Positions 33,882-47,800 of a stretch of 64,000 nt of DNA are shown piece by piece. Position numbers and translations under genes: made by a program. Origin of the DNA: a virus; the IMG/VR virus record IMGVR_UViG_3300025161_000006, positions 1-64,000 of that record. The stretch is one strand, 5' to 3'. The notes below the pieces were generated by a model. It saw only the letters and a list, made by a program, of their open reading frames with translations, had not been told where the DNA came from and did no database searches. Every line of letters begins with the position of its first letter. Within the stretch, counting starts at the first letter, position 1.

Positions 33882-35816
33882 ATGAGAGGATATAATCCAT
33901 ACTTACTTAACCGGGGGTATTCAAATCAAGCTTCTGCAGATGTAGGTGTAGAAGTGCCTGCGCTCTATAACCCTGCTTTTGGTGATAAGATTACTGAGGC
34001 TATAGCTTACAATCAGGAGCGTGCTGATAAAATAAATCAGGCTATTGCTGAGATGAAAGCTAAACAAGCTCAGGAAGTAGCAGTGTCACAATTAGATGAA
34101 GCAGTAAGGCAAAAAGCTATTGATGATATTAATCAGCAATACAATGCCCTCATGGAGAAGCATGCTAATGACCCTTCAGCTGCTTATACTGACCTTGTTA
34201 AGTTAGTGGGTAATGCATGGAACAGTCCTTTCTGGATGGCTAACAGATATAAAGCTAAGCAACTTGAGACAGAGCAATCTCTGGCACAGCAAGGATATTT
34301 GGTCTTTAAGTCTATTAAAGATATACCTATTGCTGACCCAACCACAGGCAGGATAAAATCATTTGAAGAGTTAACTCCTCATATTGAAAAAGCTAATGAC
34401 TGGGCTGCCAGGCAAACTCAGATTGTGGATGATGTGCTAAAGACTGAAAGTTTTGATGGTCCTCTACCAACTCCTGAGGAGATACAAAAACAAATTAAGG
34501 CTGGAGTACCGTGGGTAAGTATACTCAAGACATCTGGTATATTCACTTCACAGGTAGCTAAGAAGTTGGAAGGTATGATAAAAGAATATAAGGCAACAGC
34601 TCCTGAACACTATGACCAGCAAAAGCGTTGGTACATGAAAGAGTATAAGGAGTTACATCCTGATGCTTCAGATAATGAAGCTGCAGATGCTGCAGATGAT
34701 AGGATATCTAAAGAAGTTGCTGTTAAAGCAATGAATAGGGTATGGACAGCTACAGATAGGCAGGTACTTACTATACCAAGTGGATTTGGTTCTACTAATA
34801 ATGAGCCATATAAGCCACCTCTTGTACCAGGGCCAACAGTAGTTCTGAACTACCCACTCTCTTCATTATCCAAGGCGACTGCTTTGAAAGATGCAGTTAA
34901 AGTAGCAAAAGGTGATGATATAGAAACTAAAGAAGCTGCACGTCATGTCATTGGACTTACTCTTGCAGACCTTAAAGACGATGCTGATGTTAAACCATTC
35001 ATTGCCTATGATAGTAAAGGTAATATAGATACTGATAAAACACTGTATAACTTATATGGCTCGGCAGCATCTCAATTTGAACCTAACACTAAGAGTCAGG
35101 AAGGTGAAATAAAATTAACAGAGGCAACTACTGGCCCAGCTGCTGTGGAAGGACTACCCTCACAAGAAACAAAGAAGGCAATAAAGAAAATAGATGATGC
35201 ACTTACACAAAAAGCACAGTTTTTCAAGCGTCCTATGAATTTCCAGGTATATATGTTACATCCTGCCATATCAGATAATGCAAATAACATTATTAACACT
35301 TATGTCAGAAACTCAATAGATACTCATAAGGTAGAAATAGTTGGTACTGCTGATAAAGATTCAGAAAAGCTTATGAATCCCAAGAATAGAGAAAAGCTGC
35401 TCGTACTGGGTACTAAAGATAAGCCAACTGCTGAAGATTTAGGTAATGCACGTATAGTAGGATTTACTGGAGACTACTCAACAGGTATAATCTATTATGC
35501 TAAGACAGATAATAATACTTACTTGTTAAGAACCCCAGATGCAGCTATTAATGGTGTATCAGCTAATATGCTTGGAGATGAAGCTAGTACAATATATCTT
35601 GCAAACCGTGCATATGAGCAGTTGAAAACAAATGCAAAAGACCCACAAGCTAAATATTTAAGCGTAGATGCTCTCTTTGGTGATGAACATTCAAAGAATG
35701 CTCTTAACATATTACTTGCACAGACAGGTGTTAAGCTCGATGCTAATGATAATGCAGAGACTTTATTCGGAAAGATTAAAGGTGTTGAAGTAGTAAATGC
35801 ATTTAATACAAAATAA
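33882..35816 (+). CDS. Virion cargo protein, 644 aa
   Basis: Helical, charged protein rich in Ala/Lys/Glu. N-terminal coiled coil (about 30-95; EAIAYNQERADKINQAIAEM). Later segments alternate helix and loop, with an NTYVRNSIDTHKVEIVGTAD region that may be a small alpha/beta domain. No enzyme motif seen. It lies between the 803-aa and the giant polymerase genes with 13- and 7-base gaps, so it is probably co-packaged. Function unknown. Confidence 0.72.
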   Translation: MRGYNPYLLNRGYSNQASADVGVEVPALYNPAFGDKITEAIAYNQERADKINQAIAEMKAKQAQEVAVSQLDEAVRQKAIDDINQQYNALMEKHANDPSAAYTDLVKLVGNAWNSPFWMANRYKAKQLETEQSLAQQGYLVFKSIKDIPIADPTTGRIKSFEELTPHIEKANDWAARQTQIVDDVLKTESFDGPLPTPEEIQKQIKAGVPWVSILKTSGIFTSQVAKKLEGMIKEYKATAPEHYDQQKRWYMKEYKELHPDASDNEAADAADDRISKEVAVKAMNRVWTATDRQVLTIPSGFGSTNNEPYKPPLVPGPTVVLNYPLSSLSKATALKDAVKVAKGDDIETKEAARHVIGLTLADLKDDADVKPFIAYDSKGNIDTDKTLYNLYGSAASQFEPNTKSQEGEIKLTEATTGPAAVEGLPSQETKKAIKKIDDALTQKAQFFKRPMNFQVYMLHPAISDNANNIINTYVRNSIDTHKVEIVGTADKDSEKLMNPKNREKLLVLGTKDKPTAEDLGNARIVGFTGDYSTGIIYYAKTDNNTYLLRTPDAAINGVSANMLGDEASTIYLANRAYEQLKTNAKDPQAKYLSVDALFGDEHSKNALNILLAQTGVKLDANDNAETLFGKIKGVEVVNAFNTK

Positions 35817-35823
35817 TTCTACT

Positions 35824-38800
35824 ATGAGAAAATTTTCTATTGACAAGAATGTTTTAACTGAAAATTATGCTAACCCCACTTCTATTACACCCGAAGAAGC
35901 TGCTAAACAACCTATACTAAGTACACCTGGCCAAATAGGTTATACTTATGAGCAACTAAAAAGGTATATACCAGGACTTGTATCTCCCTATGATTTTCAA
36001 GAACAGCTTGGTGTTTATCAGCCAGCATCAAGTAAAGTACTCAATGGTCTTGGTAAGATGGGTATTACAGCTGCAGCTACCTTCAGTGATGCTTTTATTG
36101 GCACTGCAGTAGGACTTGTCAATATGATTGGTGGTGGTAGCTTTACAGATAATCCTTATAGTAGAGCTGTTAATGACCTTCTCGCTAAATCAGAAGAGTG
36201 GCTTCCTAACTATAGAACACATGCAGAAGAGAATATGAACTTATTACAGAAGTTAGGTACTGCTAACTTCTGGGCTGATTCTATCATTAAGAACACAGGC
36301 TTTGCACTTGGTATGCTTGGTGCTGCTATGGTAGGTAATGAACTTGCCTTCTCCAAGATATTTGGTGCATCCAAGTTAGAAGGTCAGATAATGAGAGCTC
36401 TTGGTGCTTATGGCGATGATGCTGTCAAAGGCATTAAGGCTCTTGATGGTACTATACTTCAATCATCAGATGACGTACTGAAAGCACTGTATACAAATAA
36501 TCTTGACCTTGCTAATCTGTCCAATGAGGTTATCCAGAATGCTAAAATGCTCAAGATAAAGAGTGGACTTCAGGCAGTTACATCGGCAGCCTGGGGTGCT
36601 CAAGGTGAAGCAAGGTTTGAAAGTATTAATACACGAGATGAAACATATCAAAATTTAATAAGAGATGAGCTAATAAAGACGCAGCAGCAAAATCCTTATA
36701 GGCTTATCACTGAAAATGATATTCCTGAAGAGAGAAAGCAGGAGTTTAAAAAGCAAGCTGCTGCTGCAGGTAATATTGACTTCGCCTTAAACATGCCACT
36801 GCTTACTGCTGGTGAGCTTATACAGTTTAGTAAGGTTCTTGGCAGAGGATATAAGTTCGAGAAGAGAGCTTTTAACCTGCTGCAAGATAAAGTAGCTCTT
36901 GATGAGACAGGTAAGATGGTTATCCAGGCACCTAAGGGATTCTGGCAAAAGGCTGCACGTGCTGCACTTGTTACAGGTAAGGTGCTTGAAAGGCCCTATC
37001 TTGAAGGTCAGGAAGAGCAGCTTCAGTTTGCTATACAGGAAGGTTCAGAAGATTATGTAGCAAGAAGGAATGACCCTAACAGTCAAGGGTGGTTAACAGA
37101 TGGATTTAAAGCTACAGTTGAAGGGTTATCTAAAGCCTATGGTACTCAGGAGGGGTGGGAGAACTTCCTCGCCGGATTTATCACCTCTATGATACCTATG
37201 CCTACCTTTGGAGCTAAAGGAGCTCCTAAGTTTATGTCTCCTATGGTAGAAAGCATCAAGGAGTTAAAGGAAGGTAGAGCTGCTGTACAGTCTGCTGTTA
37301 ATTCCTTTAATAAGATGTACAACACTTATGAACCTCTTATTAAAGGTATTACAGCAATACGTAGTTATGAACAAGATAAGTCCAAAGCTTTAGAGAATGA
37401 TGATGTATTCTCATATGAATCAGCTAACTCAATGCAGCTTACAGAGCTTGTAATGGCACTGCATGAGCTTGGTAGGCTTGACATATTAAAAGAGAAGATT
37501 GCACAAGCACGTGAGCTAAGTGGTGATGATATTATTAAGATGCTCACTATAACCAAGGATGCGCAAGGCAATCCTCTTCCTCAGGAAAAGTGGATTAATC
37601 CTTATGAAAATACAGACCCTGATGAAGTTAAGCAGATATACAATCAAAGACTTGATAAGCTACAAGCTCAGATAGATGCTATTGCTAAGATTAAGGAAGG
37701 AGTAGAAACACAATTTGGTAAATATACCAGCGCTGAAGGTAGGGTGGCGCTCATTCATGACCTTGCCTATGCTGAGAACCTTGACAGTAGAATAAAGAGT
37801 ATGTCTGCTGACCTTCAGAGGCTTGGTGTTGTAGATAGTGAAAAGCTTGCTGCACTACTTGAAGAAAGAGCTAAGCTTGGCCTGGATATTGCAGGTGCTA
37901 CTACACGTGCTGACATATCTAAACTGGATGAGCTTAACAAGAAGATAATTGATGGTATTGTAGCCTTTGAAGGTGAGAATGCAAGACCAGAGCTTGAGGC
38001 TATGGCTAAAGCAAATCCTCAAGCTCTCATTGAAAGAGCAAGAGCTTCTATTCAGGAAGAACCTACACGTAGAGCTGGTCTTAGATTGATACATACCTCT
38101 ATACTTGAGAAAACAAATACCAAGAGAGAAGAAATAGTAAAAGAAAAAGCAGCTCTTAATGAGAATAAAGAAATAGCTGAAGAAGAAAAGACTGCTAAGA
38201 ATGCAGAGCTTGACAAGCAACTTGAGATATATGATAAGGTACTTAAGACTAGTCAGGATAGACTTAGTGAACTTCTTGGTAATAACTATGATTGGATAGC
38301 AGATGAACTTAAAGCTCTTGAAGAAGAAAATGCCAGATACACTAAAGCTAAGGAAGAACTTGATGCACTTGTAAAGCAACAGAATGCTCTTGTAGAGAAG
38401 ATTGCAGAAGTACAGACAAATAAACTTGCTACTCTTGGTCCTGTATATGGACTATCTAAAGAAGAGTATATCAACAGATTAGTTGCTCTGCATGATGCTC
38501 AGGAGCAGCTTAATGCCAATGTAGCTGCCAGGATGAAAGAAGCTCCTCATCTTTCTGAGGATATATTCAAGCTTGTTACTGATATAAGTAGAGCCCAGAA
38601 TGCTAAGCTCAGGGCACTTAACAATTATATGAACAATGTTAAAGCTATACATGATAACCCTGAAGCTTTTCAGAAGAGATTAGATAAGTTATTTGACCAT
38701 CTTAACAACAGAGCTGTAGAGTCAAGAATTGCCACTCTTAAGGAAGCTACAGACCTTGCGAATGGTAGAATGGCTTTTGTTGATAATGCTAGTAAAGAAG

Positions 38801-41800
38801 TTCTTGTTGCAGAGAAGACGGGGGATAAAGCCTACACTTTATATGGACGTAATGCAGCGAGTGGTGAGTTTAGTATTAACAAAGGTACTTATGATATAGA
38901 TAAGGATTTTATTGAGAGATATACACCACTGTATGAGCTGCAGGTTAAGAAAGTTACTGATGATAACAGGTTAAATCCTGAAGATGTCAATGGTACAAGT
39001 GATGCGGGTAGTCTATCTGACATGGCTCCTATAACAAGTACAAGAAAGTACAATAGGGTATCTTTTAGAATACCTTACTTTAGGCCTGGAGTACTATTCG
39101 TAACTACAGATGCTTATTATCTAAGAGAACAGACTGATAAAGGTGATGGCATTCCTGCAACTGCTGCAGATGTAAAGAAAGCTATTGATAGTGCTTCTAC
39201 ACCCCAGCAGAAGGCTAATATCAGGTATGACCGTTTTAACTCACGTAATAATGTCCTTAGTGGAAGATTCAAAGTTAAGGTAAGAGAGCTAACTGCTGAA
39301 CAAGTAGGAGCACCTGGTACATTTGAAGGTGTAGGTAAGTTTGCTTTTATTGTAGATATAGATGGTGACTATGTAGATATGGATGGTAAGAAAATACCTG
39401 AGTCTGAAGCTCTTGAAAATGGTATTTACACATCCATAAGATTACCTCAACATGCTATAGAGACTGTGTCAATGGAGCATCCTGAAGACTCCAGCAAGAC
39501 TGTTGATATGTATGTTATTGTGGATAAGAATAACAGGCAACTCACACTACCTATAGCTGATAAGAAAGCTCTTCAGGAAGAAATAAATAACTATGAGAGA
39601 TTCTACAATAAGATAAAGGATGGAGATATACTTCCCATAACTGCAAAGTTTCAGGGCAAGGAAGTAGGTGGTGAGAATAGACCTACCGGTGAGGTATTAT
39701 CCAACATGTCTGAGGCTACACATAAGGTTACAGTAGTTACTAAGGGGTTTGTTGAAGCTGGTAATACACGTTATACTGCACCTAATGGATTTGTATTTGT
39801 AGTGGATGAAAATAATAATGTAATACAGCTTCAGCCAAGGACACTCACTGAAGATGAAGTAAATTCTATACTTGAAATTGCTGAATACATTGCTGAAGAA
39901 GGTATTGATGATGCAGGTAATCTTATAGCTTCTAAGTTGGAGGGTGACTCTGAAGCAGAGGGTACAACTACAACACAGAAGAGCCCTGAAGAAGCTGAAC
40001 TTGAAGCTGCTATGAGTGAGGCTGTTAAGAAAATCTCTCAGGGTGCTAAAGCAAAAGTTCCTCTGTTTGAAGCTATAGCAAGTCTTGTATATACACCTAC
40101 AAGAAGTAATCTCAGTGATGCTGCTTATAATAAGATGCGCTCTGAGATGAGCGATATGATAAGCTCTTATTCAGATAAGTATAATAATGCTAAGACAGAT
40201 GAAGAGAAGCAAGCTGTAGTATTAGAGGTACGTAATAAACTTACTGAAATCATAGATAAGTTTGTACCCAGGACAAATAATGAAGATAGAATTTACTTTG
40301 TAGGAGCTTTATCTGATGAATCATTACCTCTTGGGCTATCCAATCTGGTAAACATAGGTGGTAACTTCTATGAGCTTCGTGATGCTGATGGTAAGTTAAA
40401 TGAAGATACAAGAAAAGCTCTTAAGGAAGCTCTGGCTAACAGGATGATGCAGATAAGTACTACACTTGTTAACTCACACAAACCTATCAATGTCCTGCAG
40501 TCAGCTAAACGTGATATGGCTAATCATACCATCACGTTGAAGACTAAAGAAGAAAAGGATAGATTTGAGTTTGTAAAGAAGAATACTACTACTGATGCTG
40601 TTGTAGGAAGTACAGAAATACCAACAAGATTAGGACAGAGCTTACGTATAGGTGATAGTAGTGCTTATGAGCAGAAGAGACCTTCTTCAGATGAAGAAGA
40701 CCTGGGTGAAGGTACACCACTTGATTCTATTCTTGGTGGTAAGAAAGCACAGGAGCAAGCCACACCAAAAGGCAAAGCTTCTGCCAGGGGTAAGAAAGTA
40801 AATTATACCAAAGGACCCAGAGGCAAGAGATACTACTTTGAACCTATCAAGAAGGGTAATAAGGTAATAGGATATAAACGTCGTGTAGCTTCTACTAAGG
40901 AAGAGATAGCTCTGGCTAACAAACAGGCTAAGCAAAACTTTGTTCGGGTAGAAGATAGTAAAGGTAGAATACGTAAAGTAAATGGTAGTATATTATTCCA
41001 GCTTGATACTGGTGCTACTAAAAGTACTCAGCATGGCACTACTACTAAGAGTACAGAGGGGAAGAGTAACCTGGAGGCTTTACGTGAAGCTATGGGTATT
41101 AAAAAAGATGTTAAGATTAAACCTCAGAAGCCAACTGGACGAGCTAAAGAATTACTTGAAGCATTTGAAAAAGTCGAATTAGTAGATGATGGTACTATCG
41201 AAGGTGGTGTTAAAGGTACTGAAGAAGCATTAAAGAAATTAGCTGAGGCACAAAAACAGCAATCTCAAGGCACACCTGAGCAGAAACCCACTGAGAGTAA
41301 AGAAACTCCTAAGACTCCTCCTCGGGTTGATACTAACAAACTGCCTGAAGAAGAGGCACCCTACAGATTGGCTAGTGAGCTACCTGAATATGAGAAAGAA
41401 GATATTGAGAAAGCAAGAGCGTGGGTACAAAGTAAATTTGGTAACTCTATAACATTTGAAGTGGTAGACCGTCTTATCAATGGTAAGGCGTGGGGTATGT
41501 TCTATGATGCTTGTATCTTCTTGTATAAGCATGCAGAAGTGGGTACAGCCTATCATGAAGCATTCCATGCTGTAAAGAGGATGTATCTCTCTGATAGAGA
41601 ATGGAGAGATATTGCTAATGAGTTTAGGGCAAGACCAGAAAATAAAGGTAAGACATTCACAGATAGTCAAATTGAAGAAGCTCTTGCTGAAGAGTTTAGA
41701 AACTATGTACTTTCTGATGGTAAACTTGAGATACGCTCACCAAAGAAGCATAGCTTCTTCTCCAGACTGCTTGACCTTATCAAAAGGCTCTTTGGTATGG

Positions 41801-44800
41801 ATAAGTCTTCTATCAAAGAACTGTATGATAAAGTACTCAGCGGGTACTACAAAGATATGAGGCCTATTAGAAGTGGTGTGGCTGAGCTTAAATCTCAGAA
41901 TGCAACACCTGGTGATATATATGCAAATAAGCCTGCTTACAGAGAGATACAGAGTACTAAATACTCTGCATCTATGGAAGGTGCTCTACTGGAAGGCATG
42001 GCATATCATTTCTCTGCAGCCTTATTTACTTCAAGTAAAGAAGCAGATGTGATTCAAAAGCTCTTCTCTAAGGTAGGTGTATCTGGGGAAGTGGTTGAAG
42101 ATGCTATGAATTATTGCAAGGACGCTCTTACAAAAACAAGAGATAATCTTATACGCATTGCACAACAGACAACAGATGCCACAGAGAGAGAAGGATTTCT
42201 TGAGAGAGCAAAGGTACTTGATGAATACCTTAATAACTGGAATTATACTATAGAAAGGTTCTCTCTGTATCTCAAGCGTTTTGGTATTAGCCTTAACATT
42301 AGAGAGCGTACTGCTGCAGAAGCTGCTATTGATACAGAGATGAATGAAGATGCTGCTAGTGAAAATGAAACTAATGTTGAGAATGTTGATAGAGAGCTTG
42401 AAGATAGTGGCAAGTCCACAGATTATATCTATAAGTCTCTCACTGTATCTTCAAAGAAGACAGCCAGTCGTGTTGTTAAGATGCTCATAGCTACTCTTGC
42501 TGAAGTAAGTGAGAAGGGTGCTATCATACGTAATGAACTTGGACTACCAAAGCTTGTTGGTTATGGACGGGCTTTTAATGTTATGTCAAATGTCCTGGCT
42601 AACACGACAAATGTCAGGTCATTCCTTGACAAACTAAATACCCTATCTAATAGACCCGGATTTACATGGGTTAAGTACTTTATCAACAGAATTAAAGCAC
42701 AGCACATTGTAGAAGCAGGTAATCAAGATATATCAATAAGGCAACTATCTACGTTCTTTGCTGCTGCGCAAACATTCTGTAAATATAAACATACAGGTAA
42801 TATCATACTTGTTGATGAAGCTGGTAAGGACACTATTGTAAATGCTAACAGGTTATCCAGTGAAAGAAGAGTACTTATTGAATGGATGGCCCGGGCAAGC
42901 AAAGATGCTGCTTCTAAAGATAATAAGTTCCTTGTCATTGATAATGGGGTTATTAAGTACAATGCCAAAGCATTACTCTCCAAGTATAGTCATGGTAAGT
43001 TTAATGCTGATGATGCCTTAAGTTTTCTCAATGATATAGGTGTATACCTTAGTGATATGCCTGAAGACAGAGAGATGCGTGAAGCTATCATTAAGAAGGC
43101 TCAGTCTATTTATGAGGCTGTTGTAAAGCACATGGATGATAAGGGATTATCTGCAGAAGCTCATATCTATGCAGATGTTAACAAGGGAGATAATTCTATT
43201 CAGAGCATCATCAGAGCAGAGATGTCACTTCTTGGTGGTATAGATGATATTGAGAATAGCTATAGAGATGTTAATGGTAGAAACATATATGCTATCAACC
43301 TATATGGATATACTACCTTCATGCTGGAGGACATAAAATCTATTATTGCAGAAGCACGCAAGGAAAATAAAAGTGTTGAAGAGATAAGAGGGCTATTGAT
43401 ACAGAAATACCCTCAGCTGGGTGAGGAGTATGCAAAGCATTCTTTATTACTTGATAAGCTCATCAATGGAGAAAATGTAGAGATGCATCTCATCAGTGGT
43501 CTTAATCCTGGTGAATATGCTGATACAGTGCCTGCTACCAAGATGAAAGGACCTGATAGAGTACGCCTTGAATTTAACAATCATAAGAAGGGTGTTTACT
43601 CTATGAGTCAGCCTGCAGATAACTCTGTGAAGAGAGTATTTACCTTTGGGCAGTTCTTTACCAAAGAAGAGGTACGTACTAACAAGCACATTAATGCCTT
43701 TGTGTGGTATCTAAGAGATGAAATAGCTCTTAGAGCTGCACATAGCAAGGCTGGGGAAAATTACACAAAGGTAAAAAACAACCTTTACAGGGGTGTAATG
43801 ATTGACTTTGTAAGGAAGTACCTGGCTACAGATGAGCAGAGAGCTCAATTTGATAAAGAGCTTAAGGAAGCTATTGATAATGGTAGCAAAGAAGCTATCA
43901 ACTCAATGCTGGCAGGTATGATTGATAGTATCACTCAATCTATAGCTGCAGGTATTAAGGCAGAGAGTGATTCTATGACAAAGTTACTGCTTTATAATAA
44001 TCTTGTACAATCTGATGATAGTACAGGTACTACACTTTACTCTTCATCTGCACTTGACTTTGACTCAACTAAAGCACTCACCAAAGATGAGCTTGATGCT
44101 GAAGTGATGCATTATACTGTTAACCAGATGGTGTCCAAGATGGAGCAGATGAAGCTCTTCCTTGGAGATATGCTGTATAGCAAAGATTTGCTTGAGAAGT
44201 ATAAACGTAATAATGCTGCTATCTCTCCTAAGAAGATATGCTTTGCTGAGACTAAGGATTCTCCTGTTGAAAGAGTAACACAGACAGTAGTACAGGGTGC
44301 TGATAATGGGCATTTACTCTATGATGAAAGAACTGGTCGTAAGATACTAAGGACTCTTGTTGTAGAAGACCCTGTTGTCAAGTCAGACCTGTATGATGCT
44401 TATGCTGAGGTTATAGATGACCCTAAACCTTATAAGGAAATTACTGAAACAGATGGATTCTGCTTTATCACTATGGATGAGTGGAGAAGGATGTTACTTC
44501 GTGTAGGCGAATGGACTGAAGCTCATGAGCTGCTCTATCATTATGAGATGCAGCAGTATCTGGGCAACCTGGTTAAGCAAGGTAAATTTGCTAAAGATGA
44601 TTTCTATAGATTATTTGGACATAATGAATATGGTAAAGTATATTATGTAGGCAAAGAAGTAAAAGCAAAAGATATTAAGCTGAAGGTTAACTCACTTAAG
44701 GCACAGTACTATGGACCTATAGTTGGTGGTGGTAGTGCTATGACAATGTATAAAGCCTCATTCTTCCCTATGCTCCCTTCAGCCTTCATGGATAAAAATG

Positions 44801-47800
44801 GCAAGATTACAAAGACTTCCATGGCTAAAGTGTACTACGCTGCAATGCTCAATGGTATAGGAATAGTAGGATTTCAATCAGCTAATAAGGGATTAACATC
44901 TATAGCTAATCCTAATAATAAGCTATACACTGGTGACAGGCAGTTAAACATTGCATTTGACAAGCCTGAAGAGCTGGCAGATAATATGTCATTTCAGGAT
45001 ACTTACTATGAACATTGGGGTATACAGCAAGATACGGGCTTTGACAGGCATAATGAGAATGTACTTGGTACTCAGATGATGAAGATTATACGCTCTTATA
45101 TCTATTCTGAAGGTAAGCCTGTTAATGAGAAACAAGCAAGAAGATTAAGAGGGCTTGATGAGCTTAATGCCAGAAGATTACAGTATGGTGTAAAGAATCT
45201 TATTAATACACTTGGGCTTACCTATGATAGCCAGCGTGATGTTTATATTATTGATGCAGAATCTCTTGATAGTATTAAAACAAGACTTATAAATGTTGCT
45301 GCTGCAAGGGATGTACCTGAGAATATCATAGAGGCTATTAATAACTTGAGCCCTTCTTATGGAGCAGAGTTGATTGTTGATAGAAAGACTATGGAAAAGC
45401 TCCTTACTTCTATTGCTAAGAATATGACTATCAGCAGGAAAGTAAGAGGCTCAGCTCCTTATCAAGTACCATCAACACTCTTTGAACCTGATGAGTTTGT
45501 AAAGACTAAGACTAAGGAAGGTAACAAGGAATACTTAACATCCAACTTCCTTAAGACTTATAGGAATGAGAATGGTGCCATCACTAAGATGCAGGTTTAT
45601 CTTCCTTCTTATCTTGAAGGAGTGATTAATCCCAAGAATGTGGATGCATCCCTGCTTCAACTTATAGGATACAGAATCCCAACACAAGCACTTGCTTCTA
45701 TTGAAGCTATTGAAGTTGCAGGATTCTTGCCTGCACATTATGGAGATGTGATTGTACTGCCTACTGAAGTAGTTGCTAAGACTAACAGTGACTATGATAT
45801 TGATAAGATGAACCTTATCATACCAAGGTACTATACAGTTAACAAACAACTTGCTGATGGAAGAATAGTAACAGAGCATCATGTTATTAAGGGTACAAAG
45901 ATTGCTTATGATAGTTATGTAGCTGATGTAGAAGCTCATAATATTGTAAGTGAGAATAGACAGGCTATAATGAGTTTTGATGAGTGGATGGAGCAGTCTA
46001 TTGAGAATGATATGATAAATACTATATCTTCTATACTCACTGACCCATCTAACTTCAAACATCTTATAGAACCTGTAGGTCCTGGTAATTTAAGTAAGTT
46101 ACGCAGTGACCTTGACCTGCTCACACAAGGTATCTTTAGAGAGAACTTTGCTACTGATGAGGAATATGAAGCTGCAAGAAAGCAGGCTTTACAGAGAGAA
46201 AGTTCCTATGGGTTTGACTCATTCATAAGTCCTACTTTTAATGTTAGATTTGAAGAAGAAGCTATAGAAGGTAAGGAATCTATTGGTATAGTAGCTCTTG
46301 CATTAACATTTAAGATTATTTCAGCGGAGCATGAAGTGTCAGTAGCTCCACAAATAGAAGTTTCAAATCCCTATACCAGAGAGACCAGGACAGTAGCTAC
46401 TTACATAAGGCTTCTTCACAATACAAATGAGAAGGGGGAGATATCTTTATCTAAGCAGACAGATGTAGAAGGTAAGTCTATTAACAATACACTAAGTAAG
46501 TATGCATCTCTAACTGTAGATAATATCAAGACTATGGACTTGAAGAGACTTGATGTTACTACAGCAACCTTACCTGTAATAGAATATCTTGTTATGGCTG
46601 GTGTACCTGTAGAGACTATCCATCTGTTCCTAAAACAACCTGCTATACAGAGGTTCTTACAGTTACAAGAATATTATGAGTCAGCTACAGCTGTATCTCA
46701 GGATGATGATGCTAATGTAAGTATGATACATAGCATGGTTGAGGAAGAGTTTGCTGTTGAGAATATGAGTGCTTATGATATACCTTCTACAGTTGATGCA
46801 AAAACTCTTGAAGATGCTATCAAGAAGTTTATACTTAACAAAGGTAGTCTCTCTGCTGAAGCAAAAGCTTTTCAGATTGCTATGCTAAGAGATTACAGAC
46901 ATTATATGAGTGTAGCAAAAGGACTTTCAAGCGCAGTACAGGCTGTTCAGTATGATACTCAATCTGTAGGTAGCTCTATTGGTAGAATCATTTATATGCT
47001 TACTCTCAAAGAAAGAGCACTTGAACAGGGTATTATCCAGGGATTTGATAAGATACTTGGATATGCTGGGGAGCATTCTTTTGTGAAACCTTACAGAGAA
47101 ACTCTTGAAGAAGTACTGAAGATATATCATCCTTACTTTATACAGCTTTACAATGAGCCCTTCTATGAATCTCTAACCGACTTAGCTCGCAAGCTTACAT
47201 CAAGTGGAACATACTATAGTAAGGATGAAGTAATAAGAATACTTGATAACTATGCATCAGAGTTTATTACTTATCTGATGATGACACGTGAAGTATCCAT
47301 TAATGGAACGAAGATAAATAAGCCTGTTAGTGAGATGACTGATGCCTTATTTACAGGTGAAGATGCTGTAGGTGCAAGAATAGCAAGAATAAAGGACATT
47401 ATCAGGCGTGGAGATATGGGTGAACAATTTGATAATGCAGAAGAGTATGCTCTGTATAATAACTACAGTGATAATGCTTTCATACGTAGTATCAGTGCTA
47501 TCTATGATAGTGAGACTAATATGTGGGGTGTAGTCTCATTTAATAATAAACTTGAAGCTATAGAATCTGATGATGTTACTAAGGGCTGGCAAGAACTCTT
47601 TGATGCAGGAGACCCTCTTGCTACAGAGCTGGTCTTACTTGCTATACATCAGACAGGCATAAAGGATGTACCAGGCTCATTAATTAAGTTCATGCCTGCC
47701 AATATATATGCAGATATGATTAGTTCAGTACTAAGGACAGCTGATGTAACAATAGACCACAGTGAGATACAATCTTTCCAGAATCAGTTTATACTGAATA

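Noticed and set aside
37855-38379. 174-codon antisense frame
   Set aside because: It lies opposite a Lys/Glu-rich coiled-coil region, which automatically gives long Phe/Leu/Ser antisense frames.
45535-46062. 175-codon antisense frame within the polymerase gene
   Set aside because: It lies opposite the conserved catalytic region of the giant protein; a Cys/His/Ser-rich shadow frame.
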